From Antrihabitans spumae (lineage in GTDB: Bacteria > Actinomycetota > Actinomycetes > Mycobacteriales > Mycobacteriaceae), in contig NZ_JBIMSN010000072.1 in NCBI RefSeq assembly GCF_043944905.1, positions 56,696 through 120,695 of the forward strand: a stretch of DNA of 64,000 nucleotides. Reading direction: 5' to 3'. Each line of letters opens with the position of its first letter. The first letter of the stretch is position 1. Of the stretch, positions 8,211 through 17,104 are shown in pieces. The translations under genes and the position numbers were made by a program. Below the pieces are notes generated by a model. It was not told where the DNA came from and made no database searches. It was given only the letters and a program-made list of their open reading frames with translations.

Positions 8211-9650
8211 ATGTCCACCACAACAACGGAGACGGCAGCGGCGCCCGACGAAGCCCAGCCGTTGCCCACGCAGCCCCGCACGCTCACCGGTTGGGGCCGA
8301 ACCGCCCCCACGACGGCGCAGGTGCTTTCGACCCCCGATATCGAGCTGATCGCTAAGGCGGTCGCGCAGGTCGCCGAGCAGAACGACAGCAAGCCGAGCC
8401 ACCTCAAGCGTGGCGTCGTCGCTCGCGGTCTCGGTCGTTCGTACGGTGACAACGCTCAGAACGGCGGCGGGCTCGTCGTCGATATGACGCCGTTGCGGCG
8501 TATTCACAAGATCGATGCCGACACTCGGCTCGTCGACGTGGACGGTGGCGTCACCCTCGATCAGCTGATGCGGGCAGCTCTGCCGTTCGGCCTGTGGGTT
8601 CCGGTGCTTCCGGGCACGCGTCAGGTCACCGTCGGTGGCGCGATCGGTTGCGACATTCACGGCAAGAATCACCACAGCGCGGGCAGTTTCGGTAACCACG
8701 TTCGCTCGATGGAGTTGCTGACCGCCGATGGCAAGGTTCGGCATCTGACACCGAAGGGTCCGACGTCCAAGCTGTTCTGGGCGACTGTCGGCGGCAACGG
8801 CCTCACCGGCATCATCCTGCGCGCGGCGATCGAGATGACGCCGACCGAGACGGCGTACTTCATCGCCGACGGCGACGTGACGACCAGCCTCGACGAGACC
8901 ATCGCCATTCACAGCGACGGCAGCGAAGAGAACTACACCTACAGTTCCGGCTGGTTCGACGCGATCAGCGCGCCGCCGAAGCTGGGTCGTGCGGCAATTT
9001 CGCGAGGCTCGCTCGCGACGTTCGATCAGCTGCCCGCGAAGCTGCAGAAGGACCCGCTGCGCTTCGACGCGAAGCCGCTGTTCACCTTCCCCGACCTCTT
9101 CCCGAACGGGTTGCTGAACAAGGCGAGCTTCACCCTCGCGACCGAAGTTTGGTACCGCAAGGCGAAGAGCTACCGGAACCAGCCACAGAGTTTGACGGCG
9201 TTCTACCACCCACTCGACATGATGAGCGAGTGGAACCGGGCCTACGGCTCGAACGGGTTTCTGCAGTACCAGTTCGTCGTTCCGCCGGAAGCGGTCGAGG
9301 AGTTCAAACGCATCATCGTCGACATCCAGTCCAGCGGGCACTACTCCTTCCTCAACGTGTTCAAGCTGTTCGGGCCGGGCAACCAAGCGCCGCTGAGCTT
9401 CCCGATCCCGGGCTGGAACATCTGCGTCGACTTCCCGATCAAGGCCGGACTCAACGAGTTCGTCACCGAGCTGGACCGTCGGGTCCTCGAGTTCGGCGGC
9501 AGGCTCTACACGGCCAAGGATTCGCGGACGACCGCCGAAACTTTCCATGCGATGTACCCACGGATCGACGAGTGGATCAAGGTCCGCCGCACGGTCGATC
9601 CAACGGGCGTATTCATGTCGGATATGGCTCGCAGGCTAGAACTACAGTGA
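8211..9650 (+). CDS. dprE1: Decaprenylphosphoryl-beta-D-ribose 2'-oxidase
   Basis: 479 residues; FAD-dependent oxidase that turns decaprenyl-phosphoryl-ribose into the 2'-keto intermediate. The FAD-binding PCMH domain contains ARGLGRSYGDNAQNGGG (71-87) and GCDIHGKNHHSAGSFG (146-161). The substrate domain retains Cys405 in GWNICVDFP and Lys436 in RLYTAKDSR, equivalent to M. tuberculosis Cys387 and Lys418 with a constant 18-residue offset. The cysteine targeted covalently by benzothiazinones is therefore present. ATG 8211 is chosen over upstream codons because it fits the leaderless promoter and the family N-terminus; the protein is about 18 residues longer than the M. tuberculosis enzyme. It is followed by dprE2 after 15 bp. 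Confidence 0.97.
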   Translation: MSTTTTETAAAPDEAQPLPTQPRTLTGWGRTAPTTAQVLSTPDIELIAKAVAQVAEQNDSKPSHLKRGVVARGLGRSYGDNAQNGGGLVVDMTPLRRIHKIDADTRLVDVDGGVTLDQLMRAALPFGLWVPVLPGTRQVTVGGAIGCDIHGKNHHSAGSFGNHVRSMELLTADGKVRHLTPKGPTSKLFWATVGGNGLTGIILRAAIEMTPTETAYFIADGDVTTSLDETIAIHSDGSEENYTYSSGWFDAISAPPKLGRAAISRGSLATFDQLPAKLQKDPLRFDAKPLFTFPDLFPNGLLNKASFTLATEVWYRKAKSYRNQPQSLTAFYHPLDMMSEWNRAYGSNGFLQYQFVVPPEAVEEFKRIIVDIQSSGHYSFLNVFKLFGPGNQAPLSFPIPGWNICVDFPIKAGLNEFVTELDRRVLEFGGRLYTAKDSRTTAETFHAMYPRIDEWIKVRRTVDPTGVFMSDMARRLELQ

Positions 9651-9665
9651 GTTGGAGCTACTAAA

Positions 9666-10427
9666 TTGATCAATGCCGTTGGCAATCCGCAGGCGCTGCT
9701 ACTTCTCGGTGGCACGTCCGAGATCGGGCTCGCGATCGTCGAGGAATACCTGAAGAAGGGGCCTGCGCGCGTCGTCCTCGCTGCGCTGCCCAACGATCCG
9801 GGTCGCGACGCAGCCGTCGCGCAGGTGCAGGCTGCCGGTGCATCCAAGGTCGATGTCATCGACTTCGACGGCATCGACACAGCGAGCCATCCCGCCGTGA
9901 TCGATCAGGCCTGGTCAGGCGGTGATGTGGACGTCGCGATCGTCGCATTCGGTCTCGACGGTGATCCCGAGGAACTCTGGCAGAACCAGCGCAAAGCCGT
10001 GCAGATAGCCGAGGTCAACTACACCGCAGCGGTGTCGGTCGGCGTGCTCGTCGGCGAGAAGATGCGCGGTCAGGGCTTCGGTCGGATCATCGCCATGTCG
10101 TCGGCCGCAGGTGAGCGTGTCAAGCGCACCAACTTCGTCTACGGCTCCACCAAGGCAGGACTCGACGGCTTCTACCTCGGCCTCGGCGAAGCGCTTCGCG
10201 AGTACGGCGTCCGCGTTCTGGTGATCCGTCCCGGCATGGTCCGGACCAAGTTCAGCGCGCACGTGAAGGAAGCACCGCTGACCGTCGACAAGGAATTTGT
10301 TGCGGCACTTGCTGTTCGGGCCTCGGACAAGGGCAAGGAGCTGGTCTGGGCGCCCGGGCAGTTCCGCTACGTGATGATGATCCTGCGTCACATTCCGCGG
10401 CCGATCTTCCGCAAGCTGCCGATCTAG
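9666..10427 (+). CDS. dprE2: Decaprenylphospho-beta-D-erythro-pentofuranosid-2-ulose 2-reductase
   Basis: 253 residues, classical short-chain dehydrogenase. The NAD-binding GGTSEIG is near residue 15, the catalytic Ser is in MSSAAGE (about 140) and YGSTK supplies the Tyr-x3-Lys pair. It reduces the DprE1 product to decaprenyl-phosphoryl-arabinose, the only arabinose donor for arabinogalactan. The only sensible start is TTG 9666, with GGAG 8 nt upstream; no in-frame ATG precedes the nucleotide-binding loop. The C-terminal tail VMMILRHIPRPIFRKLPI looks membrane-associating, as in the mycobacterial enzyme. It sits between dprE1 (15 bp) and aftA (4 bp) in one operon. Confidence 0.96.
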   Translation: MINAVGNPQALLLLGGTSEIGLAIVEEYLKKGPARVVLAALPNDPGRDAAVAQVQAAGASKVDVIDFDGIDTASHPAVIDQAWSGGDVDVAIVAFGLDGDPEELWQNQRKAVQIAEVNYTAAVSVGVLVGEKMRGQGFGRIIAMSSAAGERVKRTNFVYGSTKAGLDGFYLGLGEALREYGVRVLVIRPGMVRTKFSAHVKEAPLTVDKEFVAALAVRASDKGKELVWAPGQFRYVMMILRHIPRPIFRKLPI

Positions 10428-10431
10428 TTCG

Positions 10432-12342
10432 ATGACGGTGGACGAAATCGCGCCAGGCACCGCCCCGGCGCGACGCGCACTGTCGACACTCGCCGAGATG
10501 GCGGCGGCGATCGTTGTCGCTGCCCTCGTCTCAGCAATCGGGTTGTTCGCGTTCGCCCAGGTTCAGTGGCCCGCGTTCAGTTCGTCGAACGTGACGCGCG
10601 CGCTCACGACCGTCGGGCAGGTGGCCTCGATCGCGGTGCTCGGCGTCTCGATCTGGATGCTGCGGGTCCAGCGCTGGCCGCTGGTCGCGAAAGCGCTTTC
10701 CTGGGGCGGACTTTCGGCATTCGTCACCGTCACACTCGGCATGCCGCTAGGTGCTACCAAGCTCTACCTGTTCGGCATTTCGGTCGATCAAGAGTTTCGA
10801 ACCGAATACCTCACGCGACTGACCGATTCCGCTGCACTGCGCGACATGACCTATGCCGACGTCCCGCCGTTCTACCCGGCAGGCTGGTTCTGGATCGGCG
10901 GTCGTGTCGCGAACCTGACCGGCATGGCCGGCTGGGAGGCATACAAGCCGTATGCGATCGCCTCGCTGGCTGTAGCATCCGTCGTCGCACTTGTGTTGTG
11001 GAGCAAGCTGATTCGCGGTGACTGGGCGGTAGTGGTCGGGCTCGCGGTCGCTGCGGTCACCGTTGCCTACGCCTCTCCCGAACCGTACGGCGCGACCATC
11101 GCCGTCCTGATTCCGCCGGTGCTCATCCTCGCGTGGGGAGGTTTGCATCGTCCCGACAGCACCGGCACGGGCGGTTGGGGCGCGGTCATCGGGACGGGAT
11201 TGTTCCTCGGTGTCGCCGCAACGTTCTACACGCTCTATCTCGGCCTTGCCGCGTTTGCAGTGACAGCGATGGCCGTCCTGGCAGCCGTGCTCGCAGTGCG
11301 GGCGGGCAATACGTGGCGTGCCGCGGTACCAGTCGTTGTTCGCTTGGGAGTCTGCGGCGCCATCGCGATCGTGATCGCACTCATCGTGTGGGCGCCCTAT
11401 CTGCTGGAACTTCGCCACGGCCGGCCGGCCGGATCGGGGACGGCGTTTCATTACCTGCCAGAGGGTGGGGCTCGGCTGGCCTTTCCGATGCTGCATTTCT
11501 CCGCTATCGGCGGTCTCTGCCTGATCGGCACGATCTGGCTCGCGGTGCGGTTCGGTTCGTCGCGTCGGGCCCGCGCGCTCGGCTGTGGTGTTCTCGCGAT
11601 CTACGTCTGGTCGCTTGCGTCGATGGCGTTCACTGCCCTCGGCAGCACGTTGTTGTCGTTCCGCTTGGAACCGATCTTGATCGGCTTGCTGGCTGCGGCG
11701 GGGGTTTTCGGATTTCTCGAAGCGACCCGCTCGGTCTACGACAACATCGGGAGTCCAGCCGGTTTCCGCTATGCCGTGCTCGCTGTAGGTCTCGCCGGTG
11801 CGATGTCGTTCGCGCAGGACATCCCACAACACCTCGAGCCCGAGATCAACACCGCCTACAGCGACACCGACGGTAACGGCGTCCGCGCCGACAAGCGGCC
11901 GCCCGGTGGTGCCGCGTACTACCGCGAGATCGACGACGCGCTCTCGACGCAACTGCAACGTCCGCGTGCCGACACGGTTGTCTTGACGGCAGACACCAGC
12001 TTCCTCAGCTACTACCCGTACTTCGGTTTCCAGGCGCTGACCTCGCATTACGCGAACCCGCTCGCCGACTTCGACGGTCGGGCTGCGGCGATCGCCGAGT
12101 GGAGCAAACTCGAAACCCCCGACCAGCTGATTGCGGCAATGGACGCGGCACCGTGGCGCGCGCCGGACGCGATCCTGTTCCGCTACGGACCCGACGGCTA
12201 CAGCCTGCGTCTGGCCGAGGACGTATACCCGAACGATCCGAACGTTCGCCGCTACACGGTTACTTTTCCCGAGGAACTGTTCGCCGATCCTCGCTTCCAG
12301 GTGACCGAGATCGGGCCCTTCGTACTCGTTGTCAGGACCTAG
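10432..12342 (+). CDS. aftA: Galactan 5-O-arabinofuranosyltransferase
   Basis: 636 residues; polytopic GT-C enzyme (GT85, Rv3792-like) that transfers the first arabinofuranose residues from decaprenyl-phosphoryl-arabinose onto galactan. About eleven hydrophobic helices lie between residues 22 and 465, followed by a soluble periplasmic C-terminal domain (about 470-636) with DTSFLSYYPYFGFQALTSHYANPLADF, typical of the family. An acidic loop after the third helix (DQEFRTEYLTRLTD) is where GT-C catalytic acids normally sit. The start codon lies 4 bp after the dprE2 stop, so the two are coupled. Unlike M. tuberculosis, no emb gene follows; a palindromic repeat closes the operon. Confidence 0.95.
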   Translation: MTVDEIAPGTAPARRALSTLAEMAAAIVVAALVSAIGLFAFAQVQWPAFSSSNVTRALTTVGQVASIAVLGVSIWMLRVQRWPLVAKALSWGGLSAFVTVTLGMPLGATKLYLFGISVDQEFRTEYLTRLTDSAALRDMTYADVPPFYPAGWFWIGGRVANLTGMAGWEAYKPYAIASLAVASVVALVLWSKLIRGDWAVVVGLAVAAVTVAYASPEPYGATIAVLIPPVLILAWGGLHRPDSTGTGGWGAVIGTGLFLGVAATFYTLYLGLAAFAVTAMAVLAAVLAVRAGNTWRAAVPVVVRLGVCGAIAIVIALIVWAPYLLELRHGRPAGSGTAFHYLPEGGARLAFPMLHFSAIGGLCLIGTIWLAVRFGSSRRARALGCGVLAIYVWSLASMAFTALGSTLLSFRLEPILIGLLAAAGVFGFLEATRSVYDNIGSPAGFRYAVLAVGLAGAMSFAQDIPQHLEPEINTAYSDTDGNGVRADKRPPGGAAYYREIDDALSTQLQRPRADTVVLTADTSFLSYYPYFGFQALTSHYANPLADFDGRAAAIAEWSKLETPDQLIAAMDAAPWRAPDAILFRYGPDGYSLRLAEDVYPNDPNVRRYTVTFPEELFADPRFQVTEIGPFVLVVRT

Positions 12343-12350
12343 GCCGCTCC

Positions 12351-12404
12351 GCGGCTCGTGAGTCCTTTTGGTGGTTCCGCCCTCCGAAAGTGCTCACGAG
12401 CCGC
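12351..12404. repeat. Palindromic repeat family 1, copy 1 (likely bidirectional terminator)
   Basis: A perfect 12-bp inverted repeat, GCGGCTCGTGAG (12351-12362) and CTCACGAGCCGC (12393-12404), encloses a less regular GG..CCTCCGAAAG centre. It lies between the convergent ends of aftA and the SGNH hydrolase gene and overlaps the last codons of the latter. Related elements occur at 16248, 45245 and 57312. Confidence 0.8.
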
Positions 12405-13245
12405 TTGCGGCCTTTAGTTCGGCGGCGATGTCGCTCATCCCCCGCAGCGTCAGATGGAAGGGCACCAGCGTCTGATCTGCGAGGACCGGTTCGATCCAGC
12501 GTTCACTACGTGGCGCGCACGCATCGTGACCTAGGCCCGCAGTCCGAGTTTCTACATAGACGGCGCCGTGAGCAGCGGCTTCGCTCGAGACAACGGAGCT
12601 CAGCTCGTCGAACTTCGACTGCACGTAGGCGGCATTCGGCCCGGTCAACAGAGCATCGGCGCACCCTTGCGGACGCAAGTAGATCGGCCAACCGTCGACG
12701 ACGACGTTGGCGTCAGGTGAACGGCGGTGGATCTCCTCCAGCGCGGCTGCATAGGCCGGACGAATGGCTTGGATCGCCGCGCTCCATTCCTCGCCGCGCG
12801 CGCAGGTGCGGCCAACGAGATTCTCCGCGACGCAGGAAAGGATGAAATCGGTGAACCGCGCATCGTTCGCGCCGATATGGAGAGTCACGAGCTTCGTGTT
12901 GGGGCCGAGCGCATCGAACTGCGGTGCGACCCCGGGACCCTGCGAACCGTAGAGGTCCGGAATCTTCGCCGAGCTGCAGGTTCGGTCGTCGAGCTGGACG
13001 CCGAGGGTGCGGGCGAGCAGCTTCGGGGTGTTGGCGGTCGATTGCGCGCACCGCAGCGGCGCCTCGACATCGAAGCTTTGCACACCCGTTGTCGCAGCAC
13101 CCGAATCACCCAGGGCGACGTAGTACTGGCTGTCTGCGACGGTGTTGTGTCCTGGCGCCGCTGCAGCGACACCGCCCGCAAACACGCTCGCGCACAGCAG
13201 GCTTGCGGTGACCGCGATTGCTCGTACACGCCATGCCAGCATCAT
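12394..13245 (-). CDS. Secreted SGNH/GDSL hydrolase
   Basis: 283 residues. An N-terminal signal peptide (about 1-30, hydrophobic AIAVTASLLCASVFAGGVAA) directs export. The catalytic block I is YVALGDSGA (Ser48) and block III is HIGANDARFTDF with the oxyanion Asn. The terminal Asp/His pair is probably in LADQTLVPFHLTLRGM, a looser version of the usual DxxH. Two or three Cys pairs suggest a disulphide-stabilised extracellular esterase or lipase, like other actinobacterial secreted SGNH enzymes. ATG 13245 is preferred over the upstream frame because it begins the signal peptide and has AAGG 7 nt before it. It is convergent with aftA and divergent from the mmpL gene. Substrate is unknown. Confidence 0.85.
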   Translation of the reverse strand: MMLAWRVRAIAVTASLLCASVFAGGVAAAAPGHNTVADSQYYVALGDSGAATTGVQSFDVEAPLRCAQSTANTPKLLARTLGVQLDDRTCSSAKIPDLYGSQGPGVAPQFDALGPNTKLVTLHIGANDARFTDFILSCVAENLVGRTCARGEEWSAAIQAIRPAYAAALEEIHRRSPDANVVVDGWPIYLRPQGCADALLTGPNAAYVQSKFDELSSVVSSEAAAHGAVYVETRTAGLGHDACAPRSERWIEPVLADQTLVPFHLTLRGMSDIAAELKAASGS

Positions 13246-13414
13246 CGTGCAGACCTTACCCGCGGCGAGTGGGCTCACAGCGTGATCGCCACTCGCTCGT
13301 TGCCGCAGCGAAAGCCCGTTCACCGCCTTCGTTGTGCCCTCGCTGCACAGCCCGCTGTGTCACACTGCACCAATTTGCTCCTCGTCGGTTCCGCCGAACA
13401 TCGGAGGCTCTGCA

Positions 13415-15616
13415 ATGTCGACCTATCTGTATCGGCTGGCGCGGTTCACCTTTCGGCGACGCCGCTGGGTTCTTGCGGTGTGGTTGGCGCTCGCTATCGG
13501 AATGATCGTGCTGGCAAATGCCAGCGGCGGCAAGACAAACGACAACTTCACCATCCCAGGGACCGAATCCCAGGAGACCGCTGACCTGCTCGCATCGAAG
13601 ATGCCTGCGATCAACGGCGGGCAAACCCAAGTTGTGTTTGCAACCAACGGTGCTGCGAAGCTGACGGATTCGGCCGCGAAGGCCGCGATCGAGTCGTCGG
13701 TCGCCAAGCTGAAGACGCTTCCCGGCGTGGTGTCGGTTTCCGATCCGTTCGCGCCGGGATCGATCGCGCCGAACTCCGATGTAGCCATCGCCTCGGTTCA
13801 ATTCCTTGCCTCCCCAGTCGATGTTCCCGAATCGACGTTGGCAGCGATCCAAGCTGCGGTCGTGCCTGCCGAAGACGTCGGCGTCGACGTCGCCTACTCG
13901 GGCAGCGTCTATCCCGGCTGGCTGACCGAAGTGTCCGAACTGCCCGAGATCGTCGGCCTGATAATGGCTTTCGTCATTCTGCTGATCACGTTCGGCGCGT
14001 TCGTCGCAGCGGGTCTGCCGATCGTGACTGCGATCATCGGTGTCGTCACCACCCTGATGGGTGTCACCGCGCTTGCGTCGGTCGTCGACATCGCCTCGGC
14101 ATCGACGACCGTTGCGCTGATGCTCGGCCTCTCGTGCGGCATCGACTACGGGCTGTTCATCCTGTCGCGGCATCGAAACAACCTGCTGCAGGGGATGGAC
14201 ACCGAAGAGTCCGTCGCGCTGTCCGTCGGCACGGCCGGGAGTTCGGTTGTGTTCGCTGGACTTACGGTGATCGTGGCGTTGTGCGGACTCGCCGTCGTCG
14301 GCATACCGTTCCTGACCGTCATGGGATTGGCCGCTGCCGCTGCGGTTTTCGTAGCCCTGTTGATCGCGTTGACGTTGCTGCCCGCGATGATGGGATTCGC
14401 CGGTGGCAAGGTCGCGAAGTTCCTCGCGACCCCACTTCGGCCGGGACACCACGAAAAGATCGCGCTCGAAGCCGCGTACACGCCCGAGAAGACGGCTGGC
14501 GCTGCGTGGGCGCGGTTCGTAGTCAGATTCCGGGTACCGGTGCTTGTCATCGGGGTCCTGACGTTGATCGTGCTAGCGATTCCCGCGACTCAGATGAAGC
14601 TCGGCCTGCCGACCGGCGCATCCAAGCCGGAGGGCGATACCGCGCGCATCGCCTACGACCTCACCACCGAAGGCTTCGGTGTCGGCTTCAACGGCCCGCT
14701 GCTCGTCGTCGCGGAGAATCTCGCCGATCCGGCTGCCGCGGCGCCGATCGTCGAAGCCTTGAGCAAGGAAGAAGGTGTCGCTGCTGCGACATTGGCAGGC
14801 GCCGACAACGGTGTCGTCATCATCAGCGTCATACCGACCACCGGACCGAACGACCCTGAGACAGCGAAACTGGTGGACCGCATCCGCAGCGACCGCACTC
14901 GCATCGAAGGGACGACGGGCGCGACGCTACTCGTCGGAGGTGGCACGGCGTCCAATATCGATGTCTCCAAGAAGCTTTCGGACGCGCTGCCGGTGTTCCT
15001 CTTCATCGTCATCGGCCTTGCGTTTCTGCTGCTGACCTTCGCGTTCCGGACGATCCTCGTCCCGATCAAGTCGATCATCGGTTTCCTGCTGTCGGTATCC
15101 GCAGCGTTCGGCGCACAGGTAGCGGTGTTCCAGTGGGGCTGGGGCCAGGAATTGCTCGGCATCACACCGAGCGAAACCGTCAGCTTCCTGCCGATCATCA
15201 TGCTGGCCATCATCTTCGGCCTCTCGAGCGATTACGAAGTATTCGTCGTGTCGCGCATCAAGGAGGACTACACCAAGACCGGCGACGCACGTGGCGCCGT
15301 CGAACGCGGCACCGGACTGTCGGCGCGTGTTGTCACCGCCGCCGCGCTGATCATGTTCTCGATCTTCCTGGCGTTTATGGTCAACGACGACCCCACGATC
15401 AAGGCGATCGGTTTCAGTTTCGCGGTCGGCGTCTTCCTCGATGCCTTCGTCGTCCGGCTGACGTTGGTGCCCGCTGTGATGGCGATCGTCAAGGGCACGC
15501 TCTGGTACCACCCGTTGTGGTTCGCCAAACACGTCCCCGATCCCGATATCGAGGGTGAGAAGTTGGAGCAGCGGCTCGCAGCGGAACACGGCGCCGACGT
15601 GGCTGCGCTCAGCTGA
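13415..15616 (+). CDS. MMPL-family RND transporter
   Basis: 733 residues. The RND layout is duplicated: one helix (about 20-40), a periplasmic domain (42-180), five or six helices (185-330), a loop, another helix near 370, a second periplasmic domain (395-520) and a C-terminal helix bundle (530-700). The Asp-Tyr pair of the proton relay is seen in GIDYGLFILSRHR and SSDYEVFVVSRIKED. The protein is shorter than the lipid-exporting MmpL3 (about 940 residues) and lacks its long C-tail, so it is one of the general MMPL exporters; its cargo is unknown. The start ATG 13415 has GGAGG 7 nt upstream. The 3' end overlaps the convergent DUF1905 gene by 8 bp. Confidence 0.9.
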   Translation: MSTYLYRLARFTFRRRRWVLAVWLALAIGMIVLANASGGKTNDNFTIPGTESQETADLLASKMPAINGGQTQVVFATNGAAKLTDSAAKAAIESSVAKLKTLPGVVSVSDPFAPGSIAPNSDVAIASVQFLASPVDVPESTLAAIQAAVVPAEDVGVDVAYSGSVYPGWLTEVSELPEIVGLIMAFVILLITFGAFVAAGLPIVTAIIGVVTTLMGVTALASVVDIASASTTVALMLGLSCGIDYGLFILSRHRNNLLQGMDTEESVALSVGTAGSSVVFAGLTVIVALCGLAVVGIPFLTVMGLAAAAAVFVALLIALTLLPAMMGFAGGKVAKFLATPLRPGHHEKIALEAAYTPEKTAGAAWARFVVRFRVPVLVIGVLTLIVLAIPATQMKLGLPTGASKPEGDTARIAYDLTTEGFGVGFNGPLLVVAENLADPAAAAPIVEALSKEEGVAAATLAGADNGVVIISVIPTTGPNDPETAKLVDRIRSDRTRIEGTTGATLLVGGGTASNIDVSKKLSDALPVFLFIVIGLAFLLLTFAFRTILVPIKSIIGFLLSVSAAFGAQVAVFQWGWGQELLGITPSETVSFLPIIMLAIIFGLSSDYEVFVVSRIKEDYTKTGDARGAVERGTGLSARVVTAAALIMFSIFLAFMVNDDPTIKAIGFSFAVGVFLDAFVVRLTLVPAVMAIVKGTLWYHPLWFAKHVPDPDIEGEKLEQRLAAEHGADVAALS

Positions 15617-15899
15617 GTCGCTGCTGCAACCGAACGGTCACCTCCACGCCTGCCTCTGCTTTGCCGATTTGTTTGCACATCGCGGCTCGCATCGGCATCC
15701 AGTGCGGACCCGAACCGGATGGCATCAGCGTCGCGTCGAACGGGTGCCCGTCGACGGTGCCGGACACTTTGATCGCACGTCGCGTGCCGAAATACTCCGC
15801 GGAATTCGGCACGGTCAGGAAGGTGGCGAAGGCTCCGTTCTTTTCGATCGGGGCGGTGAATTCGAGGTCGATCGGATGTGCGATCTTGGCAGTCGACAT
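15609..15899 (-). CDS. DUF1905 domain protein
   Basis: 96 residues, a single small beta-rich DUF1905 domain (FTAPIEKNGAFATFLTVP ... VSGTVDGHPFDATLMPSGSG ... GKAEAGVEVTVRL). Members of this family are small cytosolic proteins of unknown function, sometimes fused to YdeI-type domains. The start at ATG 15899 is preceded by GAAAGCGAG about 6 nt upstream. It is convergent with mmpL (8-bp overlap) and is the downstream neighbour of the whiB gene 66 bp away on the same strand. Confidence 0.8.
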   Translation of the reverse strand: MSTAKIAHPIDLEFTAPIEKNGAFATFLTVPNSAEYFGTRRAIKVSGTVDGHPFDATLMPSGSGPHWMPMRAAMCKQIGKAEAGVEVTVRLQQRLS

Positions 15900-15965
15900 G
15901 GCAACTCGCTTTCGAGGCTGGGACGGTTCGACAGCTATGACTGTCGAACCGTCCCGGAATCATCG

Positions 15966-16220
15966 CTACTGCACGCGACCTCGGTCGAGGTCGCGGCCGC
16001 CCCACACCCCGGACTGGCCTGTTGCCCGTCCGAACTCGCCGCACTGCAGCAGGATCGGGCAACGGGCACACACCGAAAGTGCATACCCGTAGTCCTGCGT
16101 CGGGAAAGGAAACCAGGCCTCGGGGTTGGCGTCACCGCGGCACGCAGCCCGGAGCCAATCGGGCGCGTCCGAGATCGGCAGCAGGTCGGCGAGCGTCCTG
16201 ATATCCAGTACTTCGGTCAT
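15966..16220 (-). CDS. WhiB-family redox/iron-sulphur transcriptional regulator
   Basis: 84 residues with the four cluster ligands Cys27, Cys51, Cys54 and Cys60 (C-x23-C-x2-C-x5-C) and the GVWGG turn at 71-75. These define a WhiB-like [4Fe-4S] regulator that acts by binding the primary sigma factor. The basic tail after GVWGG is short (RDLDRGRVQ), so DNA contact may be limited. ATG 16220 has GAAAGGAA just upstream. WhiB proteins are confined to actinobacteria. The subclass (WhiB1 to WhiB7) cannot be assigned with confidence from the sequence alone. Confidence 0.92.
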   Translation of the reverse strand: MTEVLDIRTLADLLPISDAPDWLRAACRGDANPEAWFPFPTQDYGYALSVCARCPILLQCGEFGRATGQSGVWGGRDLDRGRVQ

Positions 16221-16247
16221 CGAATTCCTTTCCAGGCGGCTGCGCCA

Positions 16248-16293
16248 CTCGTGAGTCTTTTCGGAGGTCGGGCCCTCCGGAAGGACTCACGAG
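16248..16293. repeat. Palindromic repeat family 1, copy 2
   Basis: CTCGTGAGTC (16248-16257) pairs with GACTCACGAG (16284-16293), with an inner CGGAGG/CCTCCG stem and GCGC extensions outside. The copy lies at the 3' end of the HNH gene, overlapping its last codons, and upstream of whiB, so it could terminate HNH transcription before it reaches whiB. Confidence 0.8.
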
Positions 16294-16838
16294 GCGCGGA
16301 GCGCCCTCATTTCCTTCCAGATCCGCTGCTGCGTCTTCTCCTCGTGCCGTGGGGCTTTCGGCTCCCAAAGCAGACGCATGCCTGCCTCCTCCGGCGTGCG
16401 GTCGCTCTTGTAGCAATTGCACTCGGCGCAGCAGGCGATCAGATTTCCCCACGTGTCGGGTCCACCGCGGCTGCGCGGCAGGATGTGGTCGACCGTGCCC
16501 GCGAACGACGCATCGCAGTAGCCGCACCTGTACCCGTCACGCCGCAGCACACCCGCAAAGGTTGCTCGGGTCCCGTCGTCGACGAGCACGTGGTGTTCGA
16601 TGTAGACGTAGCGGAGTAGCCGAATCGTCTGCGGCAGAGGCATTTCGGTGTGCTGCGACCGAATCGGGAACACCGGATCGCGGTCGGCGACCGACTCGGC
16701 GGCACCGACGCTCACCAAAACCACCGCGCGGTCGGCGGGGATCTCGGTGAGAGCCTCGAACGTCACGTTCAACACGAGTACGGACGTGCGTATCCAGTTG
16801 TCGGCAGTGAGTACTGCAGGTTGGTTGCGAATGCGCAT
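16287..16838 (-). CDS. HNH endonuclease
   Basis: 183 residues. The N-terminal half (VLVLNVTFEALTEIPADRAVVLV) is the conserved region of the common actinobacterial/cyanobacterial HNH proteins. The C-terminal half is the HNH/zinc module: CGYCDASFAGTVDHILPRSR followed by GGPDTWGNLIACCAEC, supplying the catalytic His and Asn and two CxxC zinc knuckles. Such proteins are near-universal in this order and their biological role is unsettled; no restriction or toxin partner lies nearby. The start at ATG 16838 is the first in frame. A downstream start near TADNWIRTSVLVLN is possible. Confidence 0.88.
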   Translation of the reverse strand: MRIRNQPAVLTADNWIRTSVLVLNVTFEALTEIPADRAVVLVSVGAAESVADRDPVFPIRSQHTEMPLPQTIRLLRYVYIEHHVLVDDGTRATFAGVLRRDGYRCGYCDASFAGTVDHILPRSRGGPDTWGNLIACCAECNCYKSDRTPEEAGMRLLWEPKAPRHEEKTQQRIWKEMRALRAS

Positions 16839-17104
16839 GGGTTATCACCGTCTTGGAATGGTCGTGCGGAAGGTAGAGAAATCAGGACTGGACCGGTTGC
16901 GCCGAATCCAGGTAGCAGCGCAAAAGACCGATGCCCACTCGCCACGCAAATCGAATTTCGACACTCTTCGGCGTGTGCACTGCTACTCCCTTCTGCTCCT
17001 TCTTCACATGAACCATTACCCGTGCGGCAACGTTTGTCCTGTCAATGCTGACAGATCGGCTCGAGATTGTAGAGCGAGTTATTTTGCAGGCTTACCCTGG
17101 AACG

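Noticed and set aside
7710..9548. Minus-strand frame that extends gtrA to about 612 codons across dprE1.
   Set aside because: Only the last about 150 codons resemble a protein family (GtrA). The rest is antisense to the highly conserved dprE1.
16287..16838. HNH protein as part of a restriction or anti-phage system.
   Set aside because: No methylase, helicase or other defence gene is adjacent, and single HNH proteins of this type are common in the order.
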